Positions 1-8,596 are shown, numbered from the stretch's first letter. The stretch: 64,000 nucleotides of DNA from DASXIF01 sp036498145 (GCA_963708625.1 CAVPSV010000002.1:744001-808000), one strand, 5' to 3'. The notes: a model not told the origin generated them from the letters alone. Numbers and translations: made by a program.

Positions 1-31
1 TCACGCGTCCAATATCCCGCAGATCGGCCAT
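1..31 (-). CDS. possible 5' end of a truncated leftward gene
   Basis: An ATG at 31-29 on the minus strand opens ten codons (MADLRDIGRV) before the window ends. It lies 39 bases downstream of the rpoZ stop and on the same strand. In related actinobacteria the gene after rpoZ is coaBC (phosphopantothenoylcysteine synthase/decarboxylase), so that is the positional guess. The residues seen do not match a coaBC start I recognise and no strong ribosome-binding site precedes the ATG. Confidence 0.25.
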   Translation of the reverse strand, partial: MADLRDIGRV

Positions 32-69
32 ACCGGCGATCCGGCGTGAGAAACCCTACGAACGCTCGG

Positions 70-345
70 TCAGCCGGCCGCGGGTGGTTCGGAAGCTTTG
101 AACTCGATCAGGTCGGAGTTGATCTCCCGGAGCGCGATCGAGAGCGGCTTCTCCTGGGGCGCGGTCTCGACCAGCGGGCCGACGTACTCGAGCAGGCCTT
201 CGCCGAGCTGGCTGTAGTAGGCGTTGATCTGGCGAGCCCGCTTCGCGGCGATGATCACCAGCGCGTACTTCGACTGGGTGCGATCGAGCAGCTCGTCGAT
301 CGGCGGGTTGGTGATGCCTTCGGGGGTGCTCACAGGTGCAGACAC
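70..345 (-). CDS. rpoZ: DNA-directed RNA polymerase omega subunit
   Basis: This 91-aa protein is the omega subunit, which binds the beta' subunit and helps RNA polymerase assembly. The core NPPIDELL ... SKYALVIIAAKRARQIN ... LLEYVGPLVE ... EKPLSIALREI is the actinobacterial omega signature. I place the start at the GTG at 345 (VSAPVSTPEG), which gives the usual 90-residue length. The reading frame runs further upstream to 435, but that part has no family resemblance. A second GTG lies four codons in. It sits 108 bases downstream of gmk on the same strand, the order seen across actinobacteria. A GACAAT hexamer about 27 bases upstream could be its own -10 element. Confidence 0.9.
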   Translation of the reverse strand: MSAPVSTPEGITNPPIDELLDRTQSKYALVIIAAKRARQINAYYSQLGEGLLEYVGPLVETAPQEKPLSIALREINSDLIEFKASEPPAAG

Positions 346-453
346 GTCTGGGCTCTCTGTTGTCGGGCATTGTCGTCGAATGGGGCCGGGTGTGCCGGCG
401 GATGCACCGGCCGTTCGAACGCACGCTCTGCTCATGCTCTGTGCAGACAGTGC

Positions 454-1014
454 TCACGCAAGCCGGTTCTGCTCGATCAATCGTACCAATTCCTCGACGG
501 CGAGATCGACGTCGTCGTTCACCACCACCTCGTCGAACTCCGGTTCGGCCGCCATTTCCACCCGGGCGCGGGCCAGCCGCCGCTCGATGACGTCCGCGGG
601 TTCGGTGCCCCGGACGGTGAGCCGCCGCTCCAGTTCCTGCCAGGACGGCGGGGCCAGGAACACCAGCTGGGCGTCCGGCAACGCCGCGCGGACCTGCCGC
701 GCACCCTGCAACTCGATCTCCAGCAGGGCCGGCTCACCGGCCCCGATTCGCTCGAGCACCGGTCCGCGGGGGGTGCCGTACAGGTGGCCGGCGAACTCGG
801 CATGTTCGAGGAACTCACCCGCGTCGATCATCGCGCGGAACTGTGCCGGGCTGACGAACCGGTATTCGATCCCGTCCCGCTCCCCCGGGCGCGGTGCGCG
901 TGTGGTGTAGGAGACCGATACCCACACGTGCGGATGGCGTTTGCGCAGTGCGGCCACCACGGTGCCCTTGCCGACGCCCGACGGCCCGGACAGCACAGTC
1001 AGGCGGCTGGACAT
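454..1014 (-). CDS. gmk: guanylate kinase
   Basis: This 186-aa protein transfers phosphate from ATP to GMP to give GDP in the cytosol. The P-loop is GPSGVGKG (residues 10-17), followed by the GMP-binding segment (SVSYTTRAPRPGERDGIEY) and the lid region (RLTVRGTEPADVIERRL). Length matches the short bacterial Gmk family. The ATG at 1014 is chosen because a TAGGTT hexamer ends six bases before it, implying a leaderless transcript. In relatives gmk follows pyrF and mihF. Here the accessory block at 1281-9394, with plus-strand genes, separates it from pyrF, so gmk-rpoZ probably relies on its own promoter. Confidence 0.95.
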   Translation of the reverse strand: MSSRLTVLSGPSGVGKGTVVAALRKRHPHVWVSVSYTTRAPRPGERDGIEYRFVSPAQFRAMIDAGEFLEHAEFAGHLYGTPRGPVLERIGAGEPALLEIELQGARQVRAALPDAQLVFLAPPSWQELERRLTVRGTEPADVIERRLARARVEMAAEPEFDEVVVNDDVDLAVEELVRLIEQNRLA

Positions 1015-1020
1015 GGGCGC

Positions 1021-1026
1021 AACCTA
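1021..1026 (-). promoter_or_regulatory. predicted -10 of leaderless gmk promoter
   Basis: Minus-strand TAGGTT (TAnnnT consensus) followed by six bases and the gmk ATG. There is no Shine-Dalgarno sequence between them, so transcription would begin at or next to the start codon. Confidence 0.5.
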
Positions 1027-1280
1027 TCCGCCCCGGCGGACGGAGATGAGCTGGGACGCGGACATCCGCCGATGGTAGGGCGACGGCCTTGACATGTACC
1101 GCGCGACGCGGGCGTGCGGCAGTTCACAGCGGCTTCGTCCGGCCCATTGGTCCGGTTTGCATCCCTGATCGGTCGCCGAAGGACACCGCGGGCGGTGGGT
1201 GCCCGCTTGCCGCCCGCACCCGGCCCGACAGAATGCCTGGTACAACCGCTGCTGTGAACACCCCCTGAACGGAGTGCGCT

Positions 1281-2822
1281 GTGCCAAACGGACGGCTCAT
1301 CGGCGTGGTACGGGAATCGCTCACGGGTGAGACGCGCGTCGCGGCCACACCGGTGACGGTGAAGCAGCTGGTCACCCTTGGTTACGACGTGGTGATCGAA
1401 TCGGGCGCGGGCACCAAGGCGAACCTGACCGACGACGCCTTTGCCGAGGCCGGTGCGCGGGTGGGCAGTGCCGAGGACGCGTGGGGCGCCGACGTGGTGT
1501 TCAAGATAAACGCGCCGTCGACGGAAGAGATCGCCCGGTTGCGTGACGGTGCCACGCTCGTGTCGATGATCAGCCCGGCACTGAACCCGGAGCTGGTCGA
1601 TGCCCTCGCCCAGCGGCCGATCACGGTGCTGGCGATGGATGCGGTGCCCCGGATGTCACGCTCGCAGTCCCTGGACGTGCTGAGCTCGATGGCGAACATT
1701 GCCGGCTATCGGGCGGTGATCGAGGCGGCGCACGTCTTCGGGCGGTTCTTCACCGGCCAGGTGACTGCGGCGGGCAAAGTGCCCCCGGCCAAAGTGCTCG
1801 TCGCTGGTGCCGGCGTGGCCGGGCTCGCCGCGATCGGCACCGCGGTCAGCCTGGGTGCCGTGGTGCGCGCTACCGACGCACGCGCTGAGGTCGGCGAGCA
1901 GGTGCGCTCGATGGGCGCCGAGTTCCTACCCGTCGAAGTCGAGCAGCAGGTGAGCGCCGATGGCTACGCGCGTGAGACTAGCGAGGCCTTCAACCGCCGC
2001 GCCGCCGAGATCTACACCGAGCAGGCCGCGGACGTGGACATCATCGTGACGACGGCACTTATCCCCGGAAAGCCCGCGCCGCGGCTGATCACCGAGGAGA
2101 TGGTGGCCACCATGAACCCGGGCAGTGTCCTCGTCGACATGGCCGCGCAGCAGGGCGGCAACGTCGCCGGGTCGCGGCCGGGCGAGGTGGTGGTCACCGC
2201 CAATAACGTCTCCATCATCGGCTACACCGATCTTCCCGGGCGGTTGCCGACCCAGGCATCACAGCTGTTCGGCACCAACCTGGTGAACCTGATGAAGCTG
2301 CTCACGCCCGGCAAGGACGGGCAGTTGGTGCTCGATTTCGACGACGTCGTGCAGCGGTCGATGACCGTCGTGCGCAACGGGGAGAAGACCTGGCCGCCAC
2401 CGCCGGTACAGGTCTCCGCGGCCCCGGCCGCCGCACCCGCCGCGCCACAGCCGAAGCGGGAGACGAAACCGCCGGCGTCGGCCGCGCGCAGGTACACGCT
2501 GATCGGTATCGGTGTGGCGGCGTTGTTCTTGCTGACCGCGTTCTCGCCGACGCAGCTGATCGGCAACTTCACGGTGTTCGTGCTCGCGATCGTCATCGGC
2601 TACTACGTCATCGGCAAGGTGCATCACGCGTTGCACACGCCGCTGATGTCGATCACCAACGCGATCTCGGGGATCATCATCGTCGGTGCGCTGCTGCAGA
2701 TCGGCCACTCGGACACCACGATCACCGTCATCAGCTTCGTCGCGATCCTGCTCGCCAGCATCAACATCTTCGGTGGTTTCGCCGTGACTCGGCGCATGCT
2801 CGGAATGTTCACGAAATCATGA
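1281..2822 (+). CDS. pntA: NAD(P) transhydrogenase subunit alpha
   Basis: This 513-aa subunit of the proton-translocating transhydrogenase binds NAD(H) and helps drive NADPH formation from NADH using the proton gradient. Residues 1-370 form domain I, with the dinucleotide-binding GAGVAGLAAIG (176-186) and the RMSRSQSLDVLSSMANIAGYR region (125-144). An Ala/Pro-rich linker (about 375-400) leads to roughly four membrane helices (405-510), so this is the undivided E. coli-type alpha subunit, not the split PntAA/PntAB form. The GTG start has GGAG six bases upstream. pntB follows 46 bases downstream, making a two-gene operon that interrupts the usual pyrF-gmk neighbourhood. Confidence 0.95.
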   Translation: MPNGRLIGVVRESLTGETRVAATPVTVKQLVTLGYDVVIESGAGTKANLTDDAFAEAGARVGSAEDAWGADVVFKINAPSTEEIARLRDGATLVSMISPALNPELVDALAQRPITVLAMDAVPRMSRSQSLDVLSSMANIAGYRAVIEAAHVFGRFFTGQVTAAGKVPPAKVLVAGAGVAGLAAIGTAVSLGAVVRATDARAEVGEQVRSMGAEFLPVEVEQQVSADGYARETSEAFNRRAAEIYTEQAADVDIIVTTALIPGKPAPRLITEEMVATMNPGSVLVDMAAQQGGNVAGSRPGEVVVTANNVSIIGYTDLPGRLPTQASQLFGTNLVNLMKLLTPGKDGQLVLDFDDVVQRSMTVVRNGEKTWPPPPVQVSAAPAAAPAAPQPKRETKPPASAARRYTLIGIGVAALFLLTAFSPTQLIGNFTVFVLAIVIGYYVIGKVHHALHTPLMSITNAISGIIIVGALLQIGHSDTTITVISFVAILLASINIFGGFAVTRRMLGMFTKS

Positions 2823-2868
2823 CGGCCCGCCGTCAGATCGGCGCCGGATACGACGGGAAGCAGGCCGC

Positions 2869-4287
2869 ATGACCGCGACCACCGCCGCGCAGGCTGCCTA
2901 TATCGTCGCCGCGCTGCTGTTCATCATGGCGCTCGCCGGGCTGTCCCGGCACGAGACCTCGCGCCACGGCATCGTCTACGGCATCGCCGGCATGGCGATC
3001 GCCCTGGCCGCGACCATCGGCCTGGCCTCGCGCAGTATCGCCGCCACCGGGATCGCGCTGATCGTCATCGCGATGGTTGTGGGCGCCGTCGTCGGGTTGT
3101 TGCGCGCCCGCACCGTCGAGATGACGGCCATGCCGGAACTGATCGCGATGCTGCACAGCTTCGTCGGCCTGGCCGCGGTGCTGGTCGGCTGGGACGGCTA
3201 CTACGCGGTCGAGGCCAAGGGGGCGGGACAGCACGAGATCGCGCATTCGCTGTTCCGCATCCACCATGCCGAGGTCTTCATCGGCGTCTTCATCGGCGCG
3301 GTGACCTTCACCGGTTCCATCGTCGCGTTCCTGAAGCTGTCGGCCCGGATCAAGTCTTCGCCGCTGATGCTGCCGGGGCGCAACCTGCTCAACCTCGGCG
3401 CGCTGGTGGCCTTCGTGGCGCTGACCATCGCGTTCGTGGACCAACCGCGGCTGGGGCTGCTGGTCGGGGTCACCGCCGTCGCACTCGCGCTGGGTTGGCA
3501 CCTGGTGGCCTCCATCGGCGGCGGCGACATGCCGGTGGTGGTGTCGATGCTGAACAGCTATTCGGGTTGGGCAGCCGCGGCGTCGGGGTTCCTGCTGGAC
3601 AACAATCTGCTCATCGTCACCGGTGCGTTGGTCGGCTCCTCCGGTGCGTACCTGTCCTACATCATGTGCAAGGCGATGAACCGCTCGTTCATCTCGGTGA
3701 TCGCCGGCGGCTTCGGCATCGAGGCGGGTCCGGCCAGCGACGCCGACCTGGGCGAGTACCGGGAGATCAACGCGGAGGACACCGCGGATCTGCTCCGGGA
3801 GGCGTCCTCGGTGATCATCACGCCCGGATATGGCATGGCGGTTGCGCAGGCGCAGTACCCGGTGGCGGAGCTGACCAAGCGACTGCGCGAACGCGGGGTC
3901 CAGGTCCGGTTCGGTATCCATCCGGTCGCCGGTCGGTTGCCCGGGCACATGAACGTGCTGCTCGCCGAGGCGAAGGTGCCCTACGACATCGTGCTGGAGA
4001 TGGACGAGATCAACGACGATTTCGCCGATACCTCGGTGGTGCTGGTCATCGGCGCGAACGACACCGTCAATCCGGCCGCCTTGGACGACCCCGGCTCTCC
4101 GATCGCCGGCATGCCGGTGCTGCACGTCTGGGAGTCGGGGAATGTGGTCGTGTTCAAGCGATCGATGAACACCGGCTATGCCGGCGTGCAGAATCCCCTG
4201 TTCTTCAAGGAGAACGCGCAGATGCTTTTCGGCGACGCCAAGGAGCGGGTGGAGGACATCCTGCGCGCGCTGGGAACGTCAGCCTGA
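2869..4287 (+). CDS. pntB: NAD(P) transhydrogenase subunit beta
   Basis: This 472-aa partner of PntA carries about nine membrane helices in its first ~270 residues (proton channel, domain II) and the cytosolic NADP(H)-binding domain III at the C-terminus. Domain III shows ITPGYGMAVAQAQ, GIHPVAGRLPGHMNVLLAE and GANDTVNPAA, all hallmarks of PntB. Length is close to the E. coli protein (about 460 aa). The ATG is preceded by GGGAAG with suitable spacing. It is co-transcribed with pntA. Confidence 0.95.
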   Translation: MTATTAAQAAYIVAALLFIMALAGLSRHETSRHGIVYGIAGMAIALAATIGLASRSIAATGIALIVIAMVVGAVVGLLRARTVEMTAMPELIAMLHSFVGLAAVLVGWDGYYAVEAKGAGQHEIAHSLFRIHHAEVFIGVFIGAVTFTGSIVAFLKLSARIKSSPLMLPGRNLLNLGALVAFVALTIAFVDQPRLGLLVGVTAVALALGWHLVASIGGGDMPVVVSMLNSYSGWAAAASGFLLDNNLLIVTGALVGSSGAYLSYIMCKAMNRSFISVIAGGFGIEAGPASDADLGEYREINAEDTADLLREASSVIITPGYGMAVAQAQYPVAELTKRLRERGVQVRFGIHPVAGRLPGHMNVLLAEAKVPYDIVLEMDEINDDFADTSVVLVIGANDTVNPAALDDPGSPIAGMPVLHVWESGNVVVFKRSMNTGYAGVQNPLFFKENAQMLFGDAKERVEDILRALGTSA

Positions 4288-4306
4288 GCAACGTTCCAGA
4301 GGGTCG

Positions 4307-4312
4307 TAGGGT
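4307..4312 (+). promoter_or_regulatory. predicted -10 of leaderless aldo/keto reductase promoter
   Basis: TAGGGT followed by six bases and the ATG at 4319. It lies only 20 bases after the pntB stop, so the reductase may be transcribed separately from pntAB. Confidence 0.45.
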
Positions 4313-4318
4313 CGAGGT

Positions 4319-5254
4319 ATGCGGTTTCGTCGGCTCGGCAGCTCCGGGCTCGTGGTATCGGTGGTCGGGCTGGGGACCAACAATCTCGGCATCCGGCTGG
4401 ATGACGAGCGAAGTCGCGAGGTGGTGCATGCGGCGTTGGACGAGGGCATCACGTTGTTCGATACAGCCGATTCGTACGGCCAGTCCGAGGAGCGTCTCGG
4501 CGCGTCCTTGGCGGGACAGCGGGACAACGTCATCATCGCGACGAAGTTCGGTAGTGACGTGCGGCGCCGTGGGCTGGACAACGGCGAGGACTGGGATGCG
4601 CGCGGTTCCCGGCGCTACGTGCGCCGGGCCGTGGAGAGTTCGTTGCGGCGGCTTCGCACCGATTGGATCGACCTGTACCAGCTGCATTTTCCGGATCCGC
4701 TGACGCCGATCGAGGAGACGTTGTCAGTGCTCACCGAGTTGGTGCGCGAGGGGAAGGTCCGTTACATCGGCAGCTCGAACCTCACCGGTTGGCAGGTCGC
4801 GGACGCGCAGTGGGTGGCCCGGGATCGGGGTCTGGAACGGTTCGTCAGCGCGCAGAACGAATACAGCTGGCTCAAGCGCGGGATCGAGAAGGACATCGTG
4901 CCGGCGCTGCTGCACTACGAGATCGGATTGCTGCCGTACTTCCCGCTCGCCAACGGTCTGCTCACGGGAAAGTACCGACGTGGCGAAGCGGCGCCGGCGG
5001 GCACGCGGCTGGCTGGACGCGACGACCAACTCAACGATGCCGCGTTCGACACGGTTGAGGCGCTGACGGCGTTCGCCGGATCGCGAGGTGCCTCGGTGCT
5101 CGACGTCGCGATCGGCGGTCTGGCTGCGCAACCGGCCGTCGCCAGCGTCATCGCCGGGGCTACCTCGCGCGAGCAGGTGCAGCAGAACGTGGCGGCGGGC
5201 GGCTGGACGCCGACGGAGGAGGACCTCGCCGAGTTGCGGCAGATCACCGCCTGA
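4319..5254 (+). CDS. aldo/keto reductase
   Basis: This 311-aa (alpha/beta)8-barrel NADPH-dependent oxidoreductase belongs to the Tas/YdhF-like or potassium-channel-beta branch. The catalytic tetrad is visible: Asp48 and Tyr53 in FDTADSYG, Lys76 in IATKFG, and the His of LYQLHFPDP. The C-terminal cofactor region has VASVIAGATSREQVQQNV. The substrate cannot be told from sequence; related enzymes reduce small aldehydes or ketones. Start chosen at the ATG 4319 because a TAnnnT hexamer lies directly upstream. A frame-shifted overlapping reading frame (3495-4703) is a shadow. Confidence 0.88.
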   Translation: MRFRRLGSSGLVVSVVGLGTNNLGIRLDDERSREVVHAALDEGITLFDTADSYGQSEERLGASLAGQRDNVIIATKFGSDVRRRGLDNGEDWDARGSRRYVRRAVESSLRRLRTDWIDLYQLHFPDPLTPIEETLSVLTELVREGKVRYIGSSNLTGWQVADAQWVARDRGLERFVSAQNEYSWLKRGIEKDIVPALLHYEIGLLPYFPLANGLLTGKYRRGEAAPAGTRLAGRDDQLNDAAFDTVEALTAFAGSRGASVLDVAIGGLAAQPAVASVIAGATSREQVQQNVAAGGWTPTEEDLAELRQITA

Positions 5255-5298
5255 GCAGCGTGCGAGGCCGTTACCGGCCCTAGGTCAGGATTGCCGTC

Positions 5299-6034
5299 AT
5301 GACGACCAGTGATCTGTGGGACGAGCAGACGGCGGCACGGTATGACAGCGATGCTGCGGACATGTACGCGCCGGACGTCCTCGAACCCACCGTCGAGTTT
5401 CTTTCCGGGTTCAGCCGGCTCGGGGGCGGCGCTGGAATTCGCGATTGGCACCGGTCGCGTCGCAATTCCGCTGCTCGCGCGTGGGGTACCGGTGACCGGA
5501 ATCGAATTGTCCGAACCGATGATCGCCCAGCTACGGCGCAAGATCGACGAGTCGATGCTGCCTGTGGTGCTCGGCGATATGGCCACGACACGCGCGCGTG
5601 GCGAATACGCCCTCGTGTACCTGGTCTGGAACAGCATCTCAAATGTGCGCACCCAGCAGGGGCAGGTGGCCTGCTTCCGAAACGCCGCCCGCCACCTGAG
5701 CCCCGGTGGACGGTTCGTGATCGAGCTCTGGATTCCGCCGATCCGGCGACTGGCGCCCGGACAGCACGCAGCCCCGATGCACGTTGATGAGCGCCACCTC
5801 GTCCTCGACACCTACGACCTGGTCACGCAGCAGTGCATCTCCCACCACTACCGACATGAATCCGACGGGACGATCCGATACGAACAGGGCCACTTCCGCT
5901 ACATCTGGCCAGCCGAATGCGACCTCATGGCGCAACTTGCCGGGATGGAGCTGGAACAGCGCGTGGCCGACTGGAGCGGCTCGGAGTTCACCTCCGACGC
6001 AGGCAGCCACGTATCCGTGTGGGTGAAGACCTAG
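5299..6034 (+). pseudogene. class I SAM-dependent methyltransferase, frameshifted
   Basis: Two overlapping frames together make one methyltransferase. The first frame, from ATG 5299, encodes MTTSDLWDEQTAARYDSDAA and continues to about residue 43. A second frame then carries motif I (ALEFAIGTGRVAIPL), the acidic residue of motif II (VTGIELS) and a C-terminal domain ending at 6034. The join falls in a run of five G at 5422-5426; reading four G gives a continuous protein of about 244 aa. The total span of 736 bases is one base over a multiple of three, as expected for one inserted base. Either the gene is inactivated or the run is a sequencing error. Substrate unknown. Confidence 0.75.
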
Positions 6035-6111
6035 CACCCGAATGCAGACGAGTTGCCCGAAGGGGCACGGTTGGCATCGATCGGCCCCAGTGCCGGGGAA
6101 GTCGTCGGAAG

Positions 6112-6134
6112 TTGTCGGCAGCCGTTCCTAGCGT
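6112..6134 (+). promoter_or_regulatory. RecA-independent DNA-damage (PafBC-type) promoter
   Basis: TTGTCGGCA (6112-6120), exactly eight bases, then TAGCGT (6129-6134). This matches the mycobacterial RecA-NDp consensus TTGTCRGTG-N8-TAnnnT, with two mismatches at the end of the -35 element. The -10 ends seven bases before the ATG at 6142, so the transcript should be leaderless. In mycobacteria this promoter class, which drives recA P1 and some 13E12 genes, is switched on by PafBC after DNA damage. That this strain has PafBC is inferred, not seen. Confidence 0.6.
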
Positions 6135-6141
6135 TCAGTGC

Positions 6142-7431
6142 ATGTTGGAGGTACTCGACGACGAGGCGCTGCGTCGGCTGACGCACGCCGAGCGATTGGG
6201 CTATCTGGTCGAGCAGGATCGGATCATCGCGGCCGCGCAGGCCGAGCAACTGCGTGTCCTGGCTTTGATGGACGCCGATCCGCCGGTCTCGGCGTTGCCC
6301 GAGTACCGGGACAAGGGTTGGCTGCACGAGGAGGTCGCGTGCGCGCTGCGAGTAGCGCCGAGCACGGCCGCGCGACGGTTGGGCGAGGCAGCGGTGTCAG
6401 TGCGGTTGCCGGGCGTGCTGGCCGGATTGAGCACCGGTTACCTCAGCGCGTATCACGTCCAGGCGTTGACTCGTGGTGTGCTCGGACTGGATGCCGAGCT
6501 GGCCGCGGCCGTCGCGGCACAGGTGTTGCCCGACGCGCCCGAGCAGAACTACGGCGCATTCTGTCGCTCCTTGGAGCGGGCAATGTTGAACCTGGCGCCG
6601 GCGGTCGAGGACGACCGGCGCGAACTCGCGCTGTCAGAGCGGCGGGTCACGTTTCGTCCGGAGCTGCCCGGCACGACCAGCATGTATGCGGTGCTGCCGG
6701 ATGAGGACGCCGCGGCGATCCGCACGCTGCTCCGACAGGCCGCGGCGGCTGCGGAGACGACCGGCGACACCCGCACGGTCGAACAGCGCCAGGGGGACTC
6801 CCTGGTTGACCTGCTCCTACGCGCGGATTGTGGCAGCGGCCCGAGCAACACGCAGGTGTACGGCCCGGTGCTCCGGCATCCGCTCATCCAGGTCTCGGTT
6901 GCCCTGTCCACCCTGTTGGGCTTGGACGAACAGCCACGCGACCTAGCCGGCGTTGGACCGATCCCTGCCGAGTTGGCACGTCGCTTGGCGGACGACCCCA
7001 CCGGCACCTGGCGACGACTGATCACCGATCCGACCGGGCAGTTGATCGACTACGGCCGCACCAGATACCGGCCGCCCGCCGCCCTGGCAGACTACGTCAC
7101 TGCCCGTGATCGCACCTGCCGATTCCCCGGTTGTGCTCATCGCGCGGACACTGCGGAAATCGACCATCGCATCGCCTGGGCGGCCGGCGGCACAACGAAT
7201 GCAGGAAATCTGCAGGTGCTCTGTCCACGGCACCACCACCTCAAGGACGAATCCCGCTGGGAGGTGCGGGCATTGGATAATCGAACGACCGATTGGACGA
7301 GCCCCGCCGGTGCGCATTACACAACCCCGCCACCCGAGCCCTATCCGGTCGACGCCACGCCCAGTGCGCGGTCGACGCTTGCGGTCCGCGTGCAAGATGC
7401 AGAATCCGATCCCGACCCACCGCCGTTCTGA
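6142..7431 (+). CDS. DUF222 / HNH endonuclease (13E12 repeat family)
   Basis: This 429-aa protein has the N-terminal DUF222 domain (roughly residues 10-280, helical and Ala/Leu/Arg-rich) and a C-terminal HNH nuclease motif at about 325-370. That motif includes CRFPGC, the EIDHRIAW histidine, an Asn in TNAGNLQVLC and PRHHHLK. This is the layout of the mycobacterial REP13E12 family, often multicopy and linked to mobile DNA. The ATG at 6142 is preferred over upstream in-frame starts because family similarity begins there and the promoter -10 ends seven bases upstream. The promoter suggests induction by DNA damage. A role in DNA repair or mobility is inference. Confidence 0.88.
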   Translation: MLEVLDDEALRRLTHAERLGYLVEQDRIIAAAQAEQLRVLALMDADPPVSALPEYRDKGWLHEEVACALRVAPSTAARRLGEAAVSVRLPGVLAGLSTGYLSAYHVQALTRGVLGLDAELAAAVAAQVLPDAPEQNYGAFCRSLERAMLNLAPAVEDDRRELALSERRVTFRPELPGTTSMYAVLPDEDAAAIRTLLRQAAAAAETTGDTRTVEQRQGDSLVDLLLRADCGSGPSNTQVYGPVLRHPLIQVSVALSTLLGLDEQPRDLAGVGPIPAELARRLADDPTGTWRRLITDPTGQLIDYGRTRYRPPAALADYVTARDRTCRFPGCAHRADTAEIDHRIAWAAGGTTNAGNLQVLCPRHHHLKDESRWEVRALDNRTTDWTSPAGAHYTTPPPEPYPVDATPSARSTLAVRVQDAESDPDPPPF

Positions 7432-7477
7432 GCGGCGTACTGGAGACGCCTCAGCAGGAGGTATAGCTCTCTGCCCG

Positions 7478-8008
7478 TCAGCTTCGATAGGTGTAGACGC
7501 CGGTGTATGAAATGTGCAGCGTTCCCCGTGTCTTGAAGCACGCGGTCGGATTCACGGCGACGTCGACGCCCGCATGGGTGAACGTCATTCCCTGGAACTC
7601 CCCGGCGACGAACGTGCCATGCGACTGGTTGACCCCGTAGACGATGTTCTCCGTGTAGTCGACGGTGCTGGTGCGGTGGTTGTTCCACGTGAGCGTGAAC
7701 TGCCCGGTGAACGATCCGCCCAGGCTTGCGCAGTTGAGGGTTCCGGTCGCCGAGCCGTGCTCGACGCCTGAGTGCACCGAAGGATCGGGCATCGTGCACA
7801 GACTGTCGTGGGTCGTGTAGGTGTACGTGGCCGCGTCCGGCGTGAAGAATCCGCCGCCGACGAAACTCACCGGGCTGGAACCGGCGGCGACGCATGAGCC
7901 GGACATCCCACCCGCGGCGACGGCCGAGCTGGCTGGGACCAGAATCGTCCACGCCAATAGCAACACACCGATCACCACGGCTGCTCGAGTTCTTCGCGCC
8001 AACTCCAT
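7478..8008 (-). CDS. secreted protein of unknown function
   Basis: I do not recognise this 176-aa protein. It starts with a classical Sec signal: basic MELARRTR, a hydrophobic stretch (AAVVIGVLLLAWTILV, residues 9-24), and an AxA-type cleavage region around SSAVAAGG. The mature part (about 145 aa) is rich in Gly, Thr, Ser and aromatic residues with alternating polarity, which suggests a beta-sandwich. It has four Cys, consistent with two disulphides outside the cell. The ATG at 8008 has GGGGAGG seven bases upstream. The frame stays open to 8464 but that extension is a shadow of the next gene. It is convergent with the HNH gene. Confidence 0.72.
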   Translation of the reverse strand: MELARRTRAAVVIGVLLLAWTILVPASSAVAAGGMSGSCVAAGSSPVSFVGGGFFTPDAATYTYTTHDSLCTMPDPSVHSGVEHGSATGTLNCASLGGSFTGQFTLTWNNHRTSTVDYTENIVYGVNQSHGTFVAGEFQGMTFTHAGVDVAVNPTACFKTRGTLHISYTGVYTYRS

Positions 8009-8145
8009 GGCCGCCTCCCCTTTCGCTGGCGTGCGCACTCCACGCCAGCGCTCAGAGCGACAGTTCACCGCCGAACGTCCCTCGACGCAACCGATCGGCA
8101 CCACATTCGCCCGAAACCGGCCATTGATCCCTTCGCGTCGACCGC

Positions 8146-8151
8146 TAGCGT
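8146..8151 (+). promoter_or_regulatory. predicted -10 of leaderless Ddn-like gene promoter
   Basis: TAGCGT followed by seven bases and the ATG at 8159. It overlaps the alternative GTG at 8150, which argues against that start. Confidence 0.45.
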
Positions 8152-8158
8152 GGCTCAC

Positions 8159-8596
8159 ATGGCGGGCGAGCAGATCACGGAACGCAACGTGCCGATCGTT
8201 ACCGAATTCCGGACGAACCAGGGAAATATCGGCGGCCCTTTTGCGGGGCACACGATGCTGTTGCTGCACAACCGCGGACGCCGCACCGGCGCCGACAACG
8301 TCAATCCGCTCGCCTATCTGCACGATCCCGATGACCCGGCCACCGTGTATGTCTTCGCATCCGCGGGTGGGCGTCCACACCATCCGCAGTGGTATCGCAA
8401 CCTGATCGCCGCCGGCGATGCCGAAGTCGAGATCGGAACCGAACGATTCCCGGTCACCGTGCACGAGATCACCGGTGCCGAGCGCGATCGGATCTACGCG
8501 ATGCAGGTCGAACGGATGCCGGGATTCGGGGAGTACGAACGCGGCCTGGATGGGGTCCGGACCATACCCGTAGTAGGTCTGCGCCGGGTCAGCTGA
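8159..8596 (+). CDS. nitroreductase / F420H2-dependent oxidoreductase (Ddn family)
   Basis: This 145-aa split-beta-barrel protein belongs to the deazaflavin-dependent nitroreductase family (Mycobacterium Ddn-like). Signature segments are NIGGPFAGHTMLLLHNRGRRTG, NPLAYL, VFASAGGRPHHPQWYRNL and the C-terminal GFGEYERG. Members use reduced cofactor F420 to reduce quinones or nitroaromatic compounds; the natural substrate here is unknown. The ATG 8159 is preferred over the GTG 8150 because the promoter -10 covers the GTG. Its 3' end overlaps the convergent DUF998 gene by eight bases. Confidence 0.85.
   Translation: MAGEQITERNVPIVTEFRTNQGNIGGPFAGHTMLLLHNRGRRTGADNVNPLAYLHDPDDPATVYVFASAGGRPHHPQWYRNLIAAGDAEVEIGTERFPVTVHEITGAERDRIYAMQVERMPGFGEYERGLDGVRTIPVVGLRRVS

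Noticed and set aside
46..1092. 348-aa plus-strand reading frame over rpoZ and gmk
   Set aside because: Antisense shadow of two well-conserved genes; its sequence is Arg/Gly/His-rich with no domain.
1090..1100. TTGACA at about 1091 as a pntA -35 element
   Set aside because: No suitable -10 at 16-18 bases spacing was found.
1181..1225. GC-rich inverted repeat upstream of pntA as a terminator
   Set aside because: Imperfect stem with no U tract; similar stems occur by chance at this GC content.
8150..8158. GTG at 8150 as start of the Ddn-like gene
   Set aside because: It lies within the predicted -10 hexamer, and the ATG at 8159 fits the family start.
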